Source: Bacteroidales bacterium (lineage in GTDB: Bacteria; Bacteroidota; Bacteroidia; Bacteroidales; UBA932). From it: DNA of 38,339 bases. This document shows positions 7,505-16,436 of the stretch, piece by piece; the stretch's first letter is position 1, and each line of letters starts with the position of its first letter. The DNA lies in assembly GCA_016287075.1 (NCBI GenBank), contig JAEEVC010000025.1:1-38339 (forward strand), read 5' to 3'. The notes beneath the pieces were generated by a model. The model did not search any database. It was not told the DNA's origin and worked only from the letters and a program-made list of their open reading frames with translations. The position numbers and the translations under genes were made by a program.

Positions 7505-7815
7505 AGAAAAAACATCCGAAAGGGCCCAAGCGGCCGCGGCGGACCTGCCGGAATCCGCAAACGGCCGGGACATCGGATCCGGCGGAAAGGGCTGGCTGAC
7601 AGCCTTTCCGGCCGGCTTCTCCGGAAAAAAACGGCGTTTTTCCACTTTTCCGCCCGTCGAGGAATCGGAGAAACAGCCCCGCAACCATCCGGAAGGCCGT
7701 TTTTCGCCATTAAACGTTTTTATCTTTTATACACGGATCTTTCGGGCGAACTTGCCCCCGGAAAAGGAAATGGGCGTCCGCCTGCAAGGGAGCCCGAACG
7801 ATAAAACGTACAACG
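7505..7815. other. Intergenic region between divergent genes
   Basis: I see no credible gene. A near-consensus TATCTTTT at 7721-7728 could be the -7 element of the Myb-like gene, giving a leader of about 80 nt. That leader has a GGGC/GCCC mini-hairpin near 7743-7756. The GC-rich stretch 7530-7660 has several short complementary segments but no clean structure. Confidence 0.35.
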
Positions 7816-8187
7816 ATGTCTGGAAGAACCCTGTTCTTCACGCCGGAAGAGTATGCCCGGCTGAAGGAGAAGTACCCGAAGTTCAATGAACCGTGGGCCG
7901 AAGATGAAGACGATGAACTGCGCAGGATGGCGGAAGACGGCATAGCGCAGCGCCAGATGGCGGAGCAACTGCAACGGACGCTGAATTCCGTCCGGCTCCG
8001 CCTGCAGAAGCTGGGGCTGTGGACCCCGAAACCGGCGGCCAAGCCCTGGTCCCCGGCGGAAGAAGAAATGGTGGCCGGGATGTACAAGGCCGGCGCCCCT
8101 TTCGAAGAAATGGCCGCGACGACCGGTCGCTCCGTCACGGCGGTCATCACCCGCCTCGTCAGACTGCACCTGGCTCAGCTTGAATGA
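7816..8187 (+). CDS. Myb/SANT-like helix-turn-helix protein
   Basis: This 123-aa protein has two repeats of the same helical plan. Repeat one, about residues 24-67, is PWAEDEDDELRRMAEDGIAQ followed by RQMAEQLQRTLNSVRLRLQK. Repeat two, about 75-119, is KPWSPAEEEMVAGMYKAGAP followed by a second helix pair ending AVITRLVRLHL. The pattern, an acidic W-S/A-x-x-E-D/E helix then a recognition-like helix with Arg/Ser-Val-x-x-R-L, is that of Myb/SANT or sigma-like HTH modules, so DNA binding is likely. There is no signal or partner domain. It converges with the phosphatase gene ending at 8203. Targets are unknown. Confidence 0.65.
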   Translation: MSGRTLFFTPEEYARLKEKYPKFNEPWAEDEDDELRRMAEDGIAQRQMAEQLQRTLNSVRLRLQKLGLWTPKPAAKPWSPAEEEMVAGMYKAGAPFEEMAATTGRSVTAVITRLVRLHLAQLE

Positions 8188-8202
8188 AAACGCGCCCGGA
8201 CG

Positions 8203-9537
8203 CTACTTCTTGCCCTTGGCGGGCTTCGGCGGGGCCTGGGTGGTTGCGATGATGTGCCGGGCGTGGGCGATGCGCTGCTCCATGTAGGCGCGCAGTTCCG
8301 TCCAGTCGTAGTAGGGAGCCGTTTCCGAGGGGATGGGGAAACGGACGTCCTGCTCGTCGTCCATGAAACGGACGAGGATGTGGCCACGGCGGTTGCGGTA
8401 GAAGATGAACTGGACATTGGCCCCCATCGGGACACGCCAGTCCTGCCACAGGTCCTTGGCATCATGGGGCGTCGGGGCCGGAGTCGACCAGCCTTCGATG
8501 CCATAGAGGGCCATCAGGGACATGATCGCGATGTCATGCCCGAAGCGGAGCCGGGCGGCGCGGCCTTCGGCCATATCCCTGTCAAAACCGTCGAGGATGT
8601 CCTGTGCAAGCGTCCAGCAGAAGGCCCACTGGCGGCCGCCCTGCATGTCGTCGGGGCCCTTCGAGCAGAAGAACCGGTAGCTGTCGGCCTCCCAGAGGAG
8701 GCAGCGCTCCTCGTGGGTGAACATGTCCCAGAAATTGTACCCGTCGTCGGTGCAGTTGCAGCTGCAGGCGATGTAATAGAGGATGATCTCCAGGTCCACC
8801 GGCTTGCCGAAGCGCTCCACATAGTGCCAGTCGCGGAAATACCGGCTGAAAAAGACCTCCGGGTCGGCATTCTCCCGGCACATGGCCTTGTAGGAGGGCT
8901 GCCAGTAAGCGTACTTGTTGTTGTAACCCTCATCGGTCCCGGTCACGTCCGGATTGTGCAGGCTGAAGGGGTTCAGGACGGCCATATCCGCCTCGCTGGC
9001 AGACTTTTCCACGCGAAGGCGCGGATTGCGGACCTTCAACTGGTCGCAGAAATTGTCCATGGAGATGATGCAGCGGGGAACGATGGTCGAACGGGCATCG
9101 ACGGTCCGGCTTCCCCGGAAGACCTCGGGATAGTTCCGGTACATCCGGTCGGCGATCCCCCGGTGCTGCCGGGCACCGCGCTGTGTCAGTTCGCCGGCCC
9201 GCCCGTCCACAAGCGGATACATCTCCAGATACCGCCTTGCGAACTGCTCCCCTGCCGGGGTCAGCGCCCCATCCGCAAGGGCCGATGAGAACAGCCGGAA
9301 GGCCTTGTCATAATTCGAGGCGGAGCCGAGATATCGGGCCCCATGACGGCCGTAATGGCTGATATAGAAGGGCTTATATCCCCGTGGCGGGGCCGCGAAT
9401 GCGCCTGGCTGCTCATTGTACATGTAATAGATGCCGCCCGCCTTCGTCGAATCGGCGGCGATCTCGTCGAAGGAGCGCTGGGCGAAGGCCGCGACGCCGA
9501 GGAGCGCGGCGAGGAGCAGGGTCAGGAGCCGTTTCAT
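8203..9537 (-). CDS. Secreted histidine acid phosphatase (branch 2, phytase/MINPP-like)
   Basis: The 444-aa product has a signal peptide ending near AFAQ (residue 20). The branch-2 histidine phosphatase motif RHGAR stands at 64-68, supplying the phospho-accepting His and two Arg. The proton-donor pair HD is at 334-335 (RFGHDIAI). Branch-2 enzymes release phosphate from phytate, inositol polyphosphates and other monoesters; the HD pair resembles bacterial acid phosphatases more than the HAE of MINPP. Location is periplasmic or secreted. Its ATG overlaps the apt stop by four bases (ATGA), so the two are translationally coupled. The C-terminus is Lys/Pro-rich (PPKPAKGKK). Confidence 0.9.
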   Translation of the reverse strand: MKRLLTLLLAALLGVAAFAQRSFDEIAADSTKAGGIYYMYNEQPGAFAAPPRGYKPFYISHYGRHGARYLGSASNYDKAFRLFSSALADGALTPAGEQFARRYLEMYPLVDGRAGELTQRGARQHRGIADRMYRNYPEVFRGSRTVDARSTIVPRCIISMDNFCDQLKVRNPRLRVEKSASEADMAVLNPFSLHNPDVTGTDEGYNNKYAYWQPSYKAMCRENADPEVFFSRYFRDWHYVERFGKPVDLEIILYYIACSCNCTDDGYNFWDMFTHEERCLLWEADSYRFFCSKGPDDMQGGRQWAFCWTLAQDILDGFDRDMAEGRAARLRFGHDIAIMSLMALYGIEGWSTPAPTPHDAKDLWQDWRVPMGANVQFIFYRNRRGHILVRFMDDEQDVRFPIPSETAPYYDWTELRAYMEQRIAHARHIIATTQAPPKPAKGKK

Positions 9538-10115
9538 ACCTCGTCGGTACCTGCCAGGCGGATGAGGGACTTGACCGGCGCGATGGGGGTCAGGCGCTCC
9601 GCCCCCTTCAGGTCGAGGAGTTCCACGAGGAAGACGAAGTCGGTCACCTCGATCCGGTAGGTCCGGCCGTCCTTCTCCACCGTCATGGCATTGAGCGCCC
9701 GGGCGACGCCTTCGGCCGTCCCGCCCGTGGCGAGGATGTCGTCGAAGATCGTCAGGCGGAACGTATCCCCGTCGGGCACGCCGGCAAGGATGTCGGAGCG
9801 GCGGAAAAAGACCTCGTCGGCCCCGTATTCCTTCAGGATATTGACCTGGACCAGGTCGCCTTCCGCATAGGGAATCTTTCCTTTCTTCCTGAGCGTCAGG
9901 ATGTTCTTGACATTGTCACAGACCGCGAGCATCGGCGAGGCGAAGAGAAAGCCCCGGGCCTCGGGGGCCACGACGTTCGGCGAGGCGCAGAGGGCGCCGA
10001 GGTCGCGCGTGATGGCGGTAAACACTTCCTTGTCCTGCATGAAGGGGAGGACATCCACGAAATTCACTCCCTTGATCGGGAAGTCGGGATAAAACTTGAG
10101 ATAGTCCTGGTACAT
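9534..10115 (-). CDS. apt: Adenine phosphoribosyltransferase
   Basis: This 193-aa cytosolic enzyme joins adenine and PRPP to give AMP in purine salvage. The opening YQDYLKFYPDFPIKGVNFVD matches the APRT N-terminus with its FPxxGxxFxD motif. PEARGFLFASPM matches the base-binding loop, and the PRPP-binding signature is IFDDILATGGTAEG. The start is the ATG at 10113-10115, which gives the family N-terminus; the frame runs open upstream but without family features and through a promoter. A TATTTTTG element lies 19 bp upstream. The stop overlaps the start of the acid phosphatase, an arrangement that links salvage of a base with release of phosphate. Confidence 0.92.
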   Translation of the reverse strand: MYQDYLKFYPDFPIKGVNFVDVLPFMQDKEVFTAITRDLGALCASPNVVAPEARGFLFASPMLAVCDNVKNILTLRKKGKIPYAEGDLVQVNILKEYGADEVFFRRSDILAGVPDGDTFRLTIFDDILATGGTAEGVARALNAMTVEKDGRTYRIEVTDFVFLVELLDLKGAERLTPIAPVKSLIRLAGTDEV

Positions 10116-10134
10116 CGTCGTTCCGGTTAACAGA

Positions 10135-10142
10135 CAAAAATA
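10135..10142 (-). promoter_or_regulatory. -7 element for apt-phosphatase
   Basis: The minus strand reads TATTTTTG, matching TAnnTTTG, 19 bp from the apt ATG. It faces away from the sulfatase promoter at 10164-10171. Confidence 0.5.
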
Positions 10143-10163
10143 GCTTTTTTTGCGGAAAACTCC

Positions 10164-10171
10164 TATCTTTG
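10164..10171 (+). promoter_or_regulatory. -7 element for the sulfatase gene
   Basis: TATCTTTG is a perfect TAnnTTTG match 19 bp upstream of the ATG at 10191. A TTTG at 10149-10152 is only 11 bp away, too close for a standard -33. Confidence 0.55.
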
Positions 10172-10190
10172 AAAGAGAAATCATATCCCC

Positions 10191-11882
10191 ATGCAGACTC
10201 GAAAAACTGCCCTCGCCGCCCTTGCACTGCTGTCCCCCATCCTGGCCGGCGGCGCCAAACGCCCGAATATCATCTTTTTCCTGGTCGATGACTACGGCTG
10301 GCCGGAGAGTTCCGTCGCCTACGGCGAGGAGGTCTATCCCCGCAACCGCCAGTTCCACACCCCGAACATGGAGCGGCTCGCCGAGAAGGGGGTCATCCTC
10401 ACGCAGGCCTATGCCTGCCCGGTCTCGACCCCGACCCGCACCAGCCTGATGTCCGGGATGAACGCCGTCCACAGCCACATCACCAACTGGACCTCCATGG
10501 CCAAGGACGAGCCATCCGACGCCGTCGGCGGCAAGAACGGCGCCGCCGTGTACGAGGAACTGGACACGGACGTCTTCCGGCGCCCGGAATGGAACATCAA
10601 CGGCCTCTGCCCCGAGGGATTCGCCGCCCCCGCGGACGTGCAGGTGGCGACGCCGGTGGTCCGCCTCCTCCGCGACGCGGGCTACTACACCATCCATGTG
10701 GGCAAGGCGCACTGGGCCTCGGCCGGCACCCCGGGATCCTCCCCGTACAACTGGGGCTTCCTCGTGAACATCGCCGGCACCAACGCCGGCCTCCCGAAAA
10801 GCTACCTCGGCACCGACAATTTCGGCAACAAGCCGGAACTCTGGAACATGGCCGCCGTCCAGAACATGACCGAATACTACGGCGACGACATTTTCCTGAC
10901 GGAAGCCCTGACCCGCGAGGCGCTCAAGACGCTCGACTACCCCGTCGCCCACCGGCAGCCCTTCTACCTGTACATGGCCCACTATGCCACCCACACGCCC
11001 GTCCAGAAGGACAAGCGCTTCTTCTCCGAATACAAGGAAATGGGCCTGGACAACGGTGAGGCCCGGTTTTCATCCATGGTCGCGGGCGTGGACAAATCCC
11101 TCGGCGACCTGATGGACTACCTGGAAGAGCGGGGCATCGCCGACGACACCGTCATCATCTTCATGGCCGACAACGGGGGCAATGCCGACGTCAAATCCAA
11201 GGGCGGCGTACCGCACACCCAGTGCGCGCCGCTCCGCGAAGGCAAGGGCTCCTGCTACCAGGGCGGCATCCGCGTGCCGATGATGGTGTACATCCCCGGC
11301 AAGACCGCGCCGGGCACGCGCATCAATACGCCCGTCGTCCCGGAGGACCTCTTCCCCACCCTCCTGGAACTGGGCGGCGTCAAGGCTTATCAGACCACGC
11401 AACCCATTGACGGACAAAGTATTGTCCCGCTCGTCACCCGCGGCTCCCAGTATGTCGCCAAGGCCGCCCGCCGCGGAGAGATCACCTCGCAGAAAGAGGC
11501 CAACCGCTTCGAGGTCCCGGCCTCCGTCTCCGGCATCGACCCCGACCGCCCGCTCTTCTTCCACTATCCCCACCAGTGGAAGGTCGAATACCGCCAGGAG
11601 GTCGATTTCCTCTCCACCGTCATCGCCGGCGACTGGAAACTGGTCTATGTCATGATGAACACGGTCCCCGGGCAGCATGTCGCCGACGGGGTCCCCTTCG
11701 AACTCTACAACCTCCGGGAAGACATCGGCGAAAAGCACAACCGCGCGGCCGACCGGCCCGACAAGGTCGCCGAGCTGGCCCGCCTCCTCGGCGCGCGGCT
11801 CCGCGCATGGAATGCCTCCATGCCCGTCGTCCGCGCCACCGGGAAACCCGTCCCCTATCCGGACGAGCTGCCGCTTCAATAG
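10191..11882 (+). CDS. Serine-type S1 family sulfatase
   Basis: The 563-aa product has a signal peptide (to about residue 22) and then the S1 sulfatase start RPNIIFFLVDDYGW, with the metal Asp pair D33-D34. The maturation site is CPVSTPTRTSLMSG, in which S79 of S-T-P-T-R should become formylglycine. Having Ser rather than Cys means it would need an anaerobic radical-SAM sulfatase-maturating enzyme, not found in this window. Other active-site pieces are HVGKAHW, MADNGGN and GKGSCYQGG. It probably desulfates host glycans or other sulfate esters in the periplasm; the subfamily is undetermined. Its 3' end overlaps the convergent dipeptidase gene by seven bases. Confidence 0.92.
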   Translation: MQTRKTALAALALLSPILAGGAKRPNIIFFLVDDYGWPESSVAYGEEVYPRNRQFHTPNMERLAEKGVILTQAYACPVSTPTRTSLMSGMNAVHSHITNWTSMAKDEPSDAVGGKNGAAVYEELDTDVFRRPEWNINGLCPEGFAAPADVQVATPVVRLLRDAGYYTIHVGKAHWASAGTPGSSPYNWGFLVNIAGTNAGLPKSYLGTDNFGNKPELWNMAAVQNMTEYYGDDIFLTEALTREALKTLDYPVAHRQPFYLYMAHYATHTPVQKDKRFFSEYKEMGLDNGEARFSSMVAGVDKSLGDLMDYLEERGIADDTVIIFMADNGGNADVKSKGGVPHTQCAPLREGKGSCYQGGIRVPMMVYIPGKTAPGTRINTPVVPEDLFPTLLELGGVKAYQTTQPIDGQSIVPLVTRGSQYVAKAARRGEITSQKEANRFEVPASVSGIDPDRPLFFHYPHQWKVEYRQEVDFLSTVIAGDWKLVYVMMNTVPGQHVADGVPFELYNLREDIGEKHNRAADRPDKVAELARLLGARLRAWNASMPVVRATGKPVPYPDELPLQ

Positions 11883-13258
11883 TACTGGTAGAACAGCGCG
11901 ATGGATTCCATCCCTGCGAAGAGCTGCCGCAGCAGGTAGCTTTCGTTCGGGGAATGGATGGTGTCACGTTCCAGGCCGAAACCCATCAGGAGCGGGTCGG
12001 CGCCGAGGATGCGCTGCATGTCGGCGAGGATGGCGATGGAGCCGCCGCCCCGCGAGGGGACGGGCTCGATGCCATAGACCTCGGTCATGGCGCGCGAAGC
12101 GGCCTTGTACGCCCGCGAGGTAATCGGGATCAGGAAGCCGTTGCCGCCTTCGCAGGGCTTGACGTCCACCTTGACGCAAGCCGGCGCAATGGAACGGAAG
12201 TGCTTCTCAAACAGCGGGGTAATCTCCTCCGCGGTCTGGTCGGGGACCAGGCGCATGGAGATTTTCGCATGGGCCGTGGACGGGAGGACCGTCTTGGCGC
12301 CGGGGCCGGTGTAGCCGCCCCAGATGCCGCATACATCCAGGCACGGACGGATCCCCGTCCGTTCGAGCGTCGTGTAGCCCTTCTCGCCGCGGACATCGGC
12401 GATGTCGAGGAAGGCCTTGTATTCCTCCAGGTCGAACGGGGCGCGCGCGAGCATCGCCCGGTCCGCCGCCGAGAGTTCCACGACCTTGTCATAGAAACCG
12501 GGAACCGTGACCCGGCCGTCCGCATCGATGAGCGAGGCGACCATCTCGCAGAGCACCTGGATGGGGTTGGCGACCGCGCCGCCATAGTGCCCGGAATGGA
12601 GGTCCTTATTCGGCCCTGTCACAGTTACTTCCAGGTATGCGAGGCCGCGCATGCCACAGTTGATCGAGGGGACCTTCTCCGAAATCATGGTCGTGTCCGA
12701 GACGAGGATCACATCCGCCGCGAGCCAGTCCCTGTGGTCCTTCACCCACGCGGCGAGCGACGGGCTGCCGATTTCCTCCTCGCCCTCGAAGATGAACTTG
12801 ACATTGTAGCGGAGCTGCCCGGTGCGGAGCAGGTACTCGAAGGCCTTGATGTGCATGAACAGCTGGCCCTTGTCGTCATTGGCCCCGCGGGCATAGATGG
12901 CCTCCTCCCCCGTCGCGGGGTCCGGGGCGACGACCGGCTCGAAGGGGTCGGTCCGCCACTTCTCCAGCGGCTCCGGCGGCTGGACGTCGTAATGGCCATA
13001 GACGAGGACGGTCCCCTCGGCCCCGGGCACCGCCTTCCGGCCGAAGACGACCGGATGCCCGGCCGTGGGATACACGGCCGCCTCATCGGCCCCGGCCTCC
13101 AGAAGCAGTTCCACCAGCCGGTCCGCACAGCGGCCCATATCCGCCCGGTGCGCGGGCTGGGCGCTCACCGAAGGAATCCGCAAGAGAGAGAAAAGTTCGG
13201 CGAAGAACCGCTCTTTGTTTTCTGTAATATACTGTTTCATAAGCATTTCTGTTTTCAT
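11876..13258 (-). CDS. M20 family metallodipeptidase
   Basis: This 460-aa cytosolic di-zinc peptidase shows the M20 landmarks in order: YGHYDVQP (H89, D91), GANDDKG (bridging Asp, about 128), EGEEEIGS (general base Glu and metal Glu, about 161-162), the dimerisation-domain DLHSGHYGG, and a late DTIHSPNE with the last metal His. Members such as carnosinase-type dipeptidases cleave short peptides. The ATG at 13258 lies two bases after the stop of the large lipoprotein. ATGs at 13246 and 13240 are equally possible, and MKQYITENKERF (13240) best fits the family start. It is the third gene of a unit with the 41-aa peptide and the lipoprotein. Confidence 0.92.
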   Translation of the reverse strand: MKTEMLMKQYITENKERFFAELFSLLRIPSVSAQPAHRADMGRCADRLVELLLEAGADEAAVYPTAGHPVVFGRKAVPGAEGTVLVYGHYDVQPPEPLEKWRTDPFEPVVAPDPATGEEAIYARGANDDKGQLFMHIKAFEYLLRTGQLRYNVKFIFEGEEEIGSPSLAAWVKDHRDWLAADVILVSDTTMISEKVPSINCGMRGLAYLEVTVTGPNKDLHSGHYGGAVANPIQVLCEMVASLIDADGRVTVPGFYDKVVELSAADRAMLARAPFDLEEYKAFLDIADVRGEKGYTTLERTGIRPCLDVCGIWGGYTGPGAKTVLPSTAHAKISMRLVPDQTAEEITPLFEKHFRSIAPACVKVDVKPCEGGNGFLIPITSRAYKAASRAMTEVYGIEPVPSRGGGSIAILADMQRILGADPLLMGFGLERDTIHSPNESYLLRQLFAGMESIALFYQYY

Positions 13259-13260
13259 TC

Positions 13261-16239
13261 CTATTGGACCGTCACCCGGCAGGAGGCACGGGCCCGCCCG
13301 TCTGCGGAGACGACCTCGATGGTCGTCGTACCCGGGGCGAGCGCCCGGATCCAGCTGTCCTCCACCGAAGCCACGGAAGGATCCGCGCTCGAATAATACA
13401 GGTCCTTGTTGGAGACATCGTCAGGGGCGACGAATCCCCGCAGATAGACCCGGTCGCCGACGGCAAGGGTCATTTCCGTATCGCTCAGCGTGATTTCGGT
13501 CGCATAGACGATGTGGCGGTCGCCGCAGACGGCCCGGATTGAATAGGGCTTCGCCTGGGGGGCTGCCAGATAATAGCCCGGGCGGGAGGCGGAGAAGGAC
13601 AGGACCGTCTTGATGGGATGCGCCGTGGAAGACCAGAGTCCGCCCTCTTCGCCGTCATAGTACAGCCGCCCGGTCGTCCCGTAATCGACGATATACCCCG
13701 CTGCGGGCAGGAATATGCTGTTCCCGGTCACGGGACTCGTGACCTGATAACCGGCCACGGAGCCCTGCGTCGTCCAGGTCCATGTGCAGTTGTCGACCAG
13801 TTCCCGGACCTCGCGGTCCGTCGGCATCCGCCACTTGCCTCCATAGGCGACCGTGGCGGCATCGTCTTCCGCCTCCAATTCAATCCGGTAGTCCACGACC
13901 CCGTATCCGGGATCGGAATTGTATTTGGTCAGGGTGTACTGCTCCCCTTCGCACCACCGGTAACCGGCCCAGCCGCAGGACTGGTACTGTCCGAAGGAAT
14001 CCTTTTGCTTGGGCTGCACCTCGCCCCAGGCGAAATAACCGCCGTATTCCGTCGGCCGGGTCGCCCCTACGTTGCAGGAGGCCCAGGGCACCGACAGGCC
14101 CAGATCGACCGCCTCGGGCCGCCAGGGGGCCACTTCGACCCGGCAGCTGGCGGAATAATTCCCGTCGACCGTATGGACGGTAACGGTCGTCGAACCGATA
14201 CCGCGCGCCGTCACGACACCCGCTTCGGAGACACTGGCCACATAGCTATCCGCACAGGACCATACCACCGCCTTGTGGGATGCGTCCTCCGGCAGGACCG
14301 TCGCCGTCAGCCGGACGGCGTCCCCGGGTGCCATTTCAAGGACCTCCCGGTCCAGCGAGACGCCGGTCACAGGAACACGGGCTCCGGAAGGATGCCTCCC
14401 GGTGAACTCCTCGATCCGGTCGCAGAACAGCCGGTATGCCGCATCCAGCATGTCCATGGCACTGGTTTCCAGCTCGTCCGGGGTGTCTCCGGACGGGGCG
14501 GCGTCCTGGAATTCCGTCAGGCCGTATTCCCAGGCCAGGAACGGGAAGGCATCCCGCATCCGGCCGGCCGCATCCATGAGCGCCCGCTCCCGCACTTCTT
14601 CCGACTCCGTCTCCTCAAAGACCGCCCGGCATTCCTGGCAAACCGACAGCACCTCATCCGCGATTTCCCGGAACACCGATTCGGCCTCCTGCAGATAGTC
14701 CGCGAGGGATTCCTCGGGATAATCGGCATAGAGCGTATTGTCCTGCTCCCGGCAGGAAAGCACCCAGAGGAGATAGACGTCACGGAACGGATGCATCCCT
14801 CCCCAATCAATCTGTAAATCATGGGTTTCCGCGAATGCCTCCGGGGCAACCGACGAAACGCTTTCCGCGAGCCGGACCGCCCCGTCGTCGCCCCGGAAAG
14901 CACGGCTGAAGGCCCAGGGGCCGATTTCCTGCAGCGAGGCGGGGAATCCCACCTGCCGGACGGAACCGGCCAGGAAGGCCCGGCCTCCCAGGGCAGCCAC
15001 GCCTTCCGGAACCGTGTACGACGAGATTCCGGAGGGGGCAAAAGCCAGCAGCGCCCCGTCCTTGATCAGGCAACGCCCGTCCGGGGTGGCATATTTCCCG
15101 TGGATCGCCTCCAGCTCGTCACAGCAGAAGAAAGGATTCGAGTCCGAGAAGGATTCCACGGTCGGGGGCATATAGACGCTCTTGAGCGGAGCCGTCCACG
15201 ACCCGCCTTCGAAGTGGGTAACGGGACCGTCGAAGGTCAGGACGCCCTGGAAGCCGGCCAATTCGTCCGAGACGAGCCTGGCGCCCCACACGCTGCTGTA
15301 CGTATAATAATAGGCAGGCAGATTCAGTTCCTGATGGCTGGATTCCGTGTACCAGATTTCATGGTCCGGCGGAACCTCCTCCCCCGTCAGGTCCACATAG
15401 ACCGGCTTCATCCTGTACAGGTGGTTCCGCTCGATCCGGAGCGGCTTCTGCGTGGACTGCTCGAAGACGCGGCCGTCGGAGAGGGTCACCGTGAGGGTGA
15501 ATCCTCCCGTGAATTCCACCGGCGGTAGGAGGAAGAGGGCCTCCGTATAGACTTCGGGGAAGATCCGGAAGTCGCGGTAGTCCGTAATGCGGATTTCCCT
15601 GCCGGTGGCCGCGGACATGTCCACGAGCGGCTCCCCGTCCCCGTCGAAGCGCACGATGGCGGTGCCGGAAAGCGGTTCATCCCGGTTGCCCCGGAGGGAC
15701 ACGGAACTGATTTTCAGCCGGTTGCCATGAAGACGGACCTGCAGGAAACCGCAGATGCTCCGGAAGAGCAGGTGGTCGTCCGTCCCGGCGGAAACCATGG
15801 GAATCTGCCGCGCCACGGTGACGCCCCGGAATAGCTGCTCCCCGTCGTAGCTCACCTGCAGGGCGGAGCCGTCTTCGCAGACCCGGTCCGTTTCCCGGTA
15901 GGGGGTGACGGCATAGACCCGGGAAATCTCCGTCCCGGTCCCGCCGGAAATCATTTCAAAGGATCCGGCCGTATCCCCGTAGGAGCCGGTGAACCTGTAT
16001 TCCCGGTTGGCCGTGTTCCGGTCGAAGACGCTGATCCGCTCCCCCCCGGCCCAACGGATCTGGTAATCGAGCTCGAAAAAGGCCCGGGTCCCGGCGTCCG
16101 TGAAATCCTCCAGCTCCGCGTACAGGACGCGACCGGGCTGGATATCCTGGATTTCAAGGTCTTCCATCGCTTCTTCCCGCGCACAGGAAAAAAGCAGCAA
16201 TGCCGCGAGGGCATATGCAACAGAACACTTCTTCCCCAT
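13261..16239 (-). CDS. Mosaic surface lipoprotein: fimbrillin-like, LRR, BIG2, FISUMP, BIG2
   Basis: The 992-aa product starts MGKKCSVAYALAALLLFSC, with its lipobox Cys at 19. A fimbrillin-like region (about 30-280) leads. Next comes a BspA-type leucine-rich stretch (about 350-470; ISSYTVPEGVAALGGRAF, VGFPASLQEIGPWAF), then an acidic helical spacer (about 500-615). A bacterial Ig-like BIG2 domain follows (about 625-705; SLDREVLEMAPGDAVRLTAT). A FISUMP module (about 710-880) has YFAWGE, GGKWRMPTDREV and SIFLPAAGY, and a second BIG2 domain ends the chain. It is probably a surface binding protein. I chose the ATG at 16239, five bases after the stop of the 41-aa gene, because it starts the signal peptide cleanly; ATG 16251 is the alternative. 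Confidence 0.88.
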   Translation of the reverse strand: MGKKCSVAYALAALLLFSCAREEAMEDLEIQDIQPGRVLYAELEDFTDAGTRAFFELDYQIRWAGGERISVFDRNTANREYRFTGSYGDTAGSFEMISGGTGTEISRVYAVTPYRETDRVCEDGSALQVSYDGEQLFRGVTVARQIPMVSAGTDDHLLFRSICGFLQVRLHGNRLKISSVSLRGNRDEPLSGTAIVRFDGDGEPLVDMSAATGREIRITDYRDFRIFPEVYTEALFLLPPVEFTGGFTLTVTLSDGRVFEQSTQKPLRIERNHLYRMKPVYVDLTGEEVPPDHEIWYTESSHQELNLPAYYYTYSSVWGARLVSDELAGFQGVLTFDGPVTHFEGGSWTAPLKSVYMPPTVESFSDSNPFFCCDELEAIHGKYATPDGRCLIKDGALLAFAPSGISSYTVPEGVAALGGRAFLAGSVRQVGFPASLQEIGPWAFSRAFRGDDGAVRLAESVSSVAPEAFAETHDLQIDWGGMHPFRDVYLLWVLSCREQDNTLYADYPEESLADYLQEAESVFREIADEVLSVCQECRAVFEETESEEVRERALMDAAGRMRDAFPFLAWEYGLTEFQDAAPSGDTPDELETSAMDMLDAAYRLFCDRIEEFTGRHPSGARVPVTGVSLDREVLEMAPGDAVRLTATVLPEDASHKAVVWSCADSYVASVSEAGVVTARGIGSTTVTVHTVDGNYSASCRVEVAPWRPEAVDLGLSVPWASCNVGATRPTEYGGYFAWGEVQPKQKDSFGQYQSCGWAGYRWCEGEQYTLTKYNSDPGYGVVDYRIELEAEDDAATVAYGGKWRMPTDREVRELVDNCTWTWTTQGSVAGYQVTSPVTGNSIFLPAAGYIVDYGTTGRLYYDGEEGGLWSSTAHPIKTVLSFSASRPGYYLAAPQAKPYSIRAVCGDRHIVYATEITLSDTEMTLAVGDRVYLRGFVAPDDVSNKDLYYSSADPSVASVEDSWIRALAPGTTTIEVVSADGRARASCRVTVQ

Positions 16240-16244
16240 GGCGG

Positions 16245-16370
16245 CTACCATTCTATCTCCGGATCCTCGACGACGATCGGTTCCGTATTCGTCATCGAAA
16301 ACAGGAACATCCTTTCAAACTCCCAGGCGGTTTCACGCACCCGGGGCGGGCAATACGCTTTCATATCCAT
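16245..16370 (-). CDS. 41-aa peptide gene upstream of the mosaic lipoprotein
   Basis: The frame encodes a 41-residue peptide beginning MDMKAYCPPRVRETAWEFER and ending VVEDPEIEW. A second ATG at 16362-16364 gives a 39-aa form starting MKAY. Its middle is weakly hydrophobic (MFLFSM) and its tail strongly acidic. The stop precedes the lipoprotein start by five bases, and a TATTTTTG promoter lies 26 bp upstream, so it is the first gene of the operon. Short K-x-Y-x-x-P peptides ahead of exported-protein genes are, to my memory, common in Bacteroidales, but I cannot assign a function. It could also act as a leader controlling translation of the lipoprotein. Confidence 0.6.
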   Translation of the reverse strand: MDMKAYCPPRVRETAWEFERMFLFSMTNTEPIVVEDPEIEW

Positions 16371-16396
16371 CGTTTCCTCACAAACTGAAATTCTTT

Positions 16397-16404
16397 CAAA
16401 AATA
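16397..16404 (-). promoter_or_regulatory. -7 element for the 41-aa peptide/lipoprotein/dipeptidase unit
   Basis: The minus strand reads TATTTTTG, matching TAnnTTTG, 26 bp upstream of the ATG at 16370. It stands back to back with the HAD operon promoter 32 bp away. Confidence 0.5.
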
Positions 16405-16436
16405 CGGAATAATTCACGGATTCCGCACCTTTTTGT

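Noticed and set aside
9534..10994. Extended apt frame of 486 codons
   Set aside because: The upstream part runs antisense through the sulfatase gene and past a promoter. The APRT family start is at 10115.
11576..13396. 606-codon plus-strand frame
   Set aside because: It overlaps the sulfatase 3' end and runs antisense through the M20 dipeptidase, whose metal ligands are all in place.
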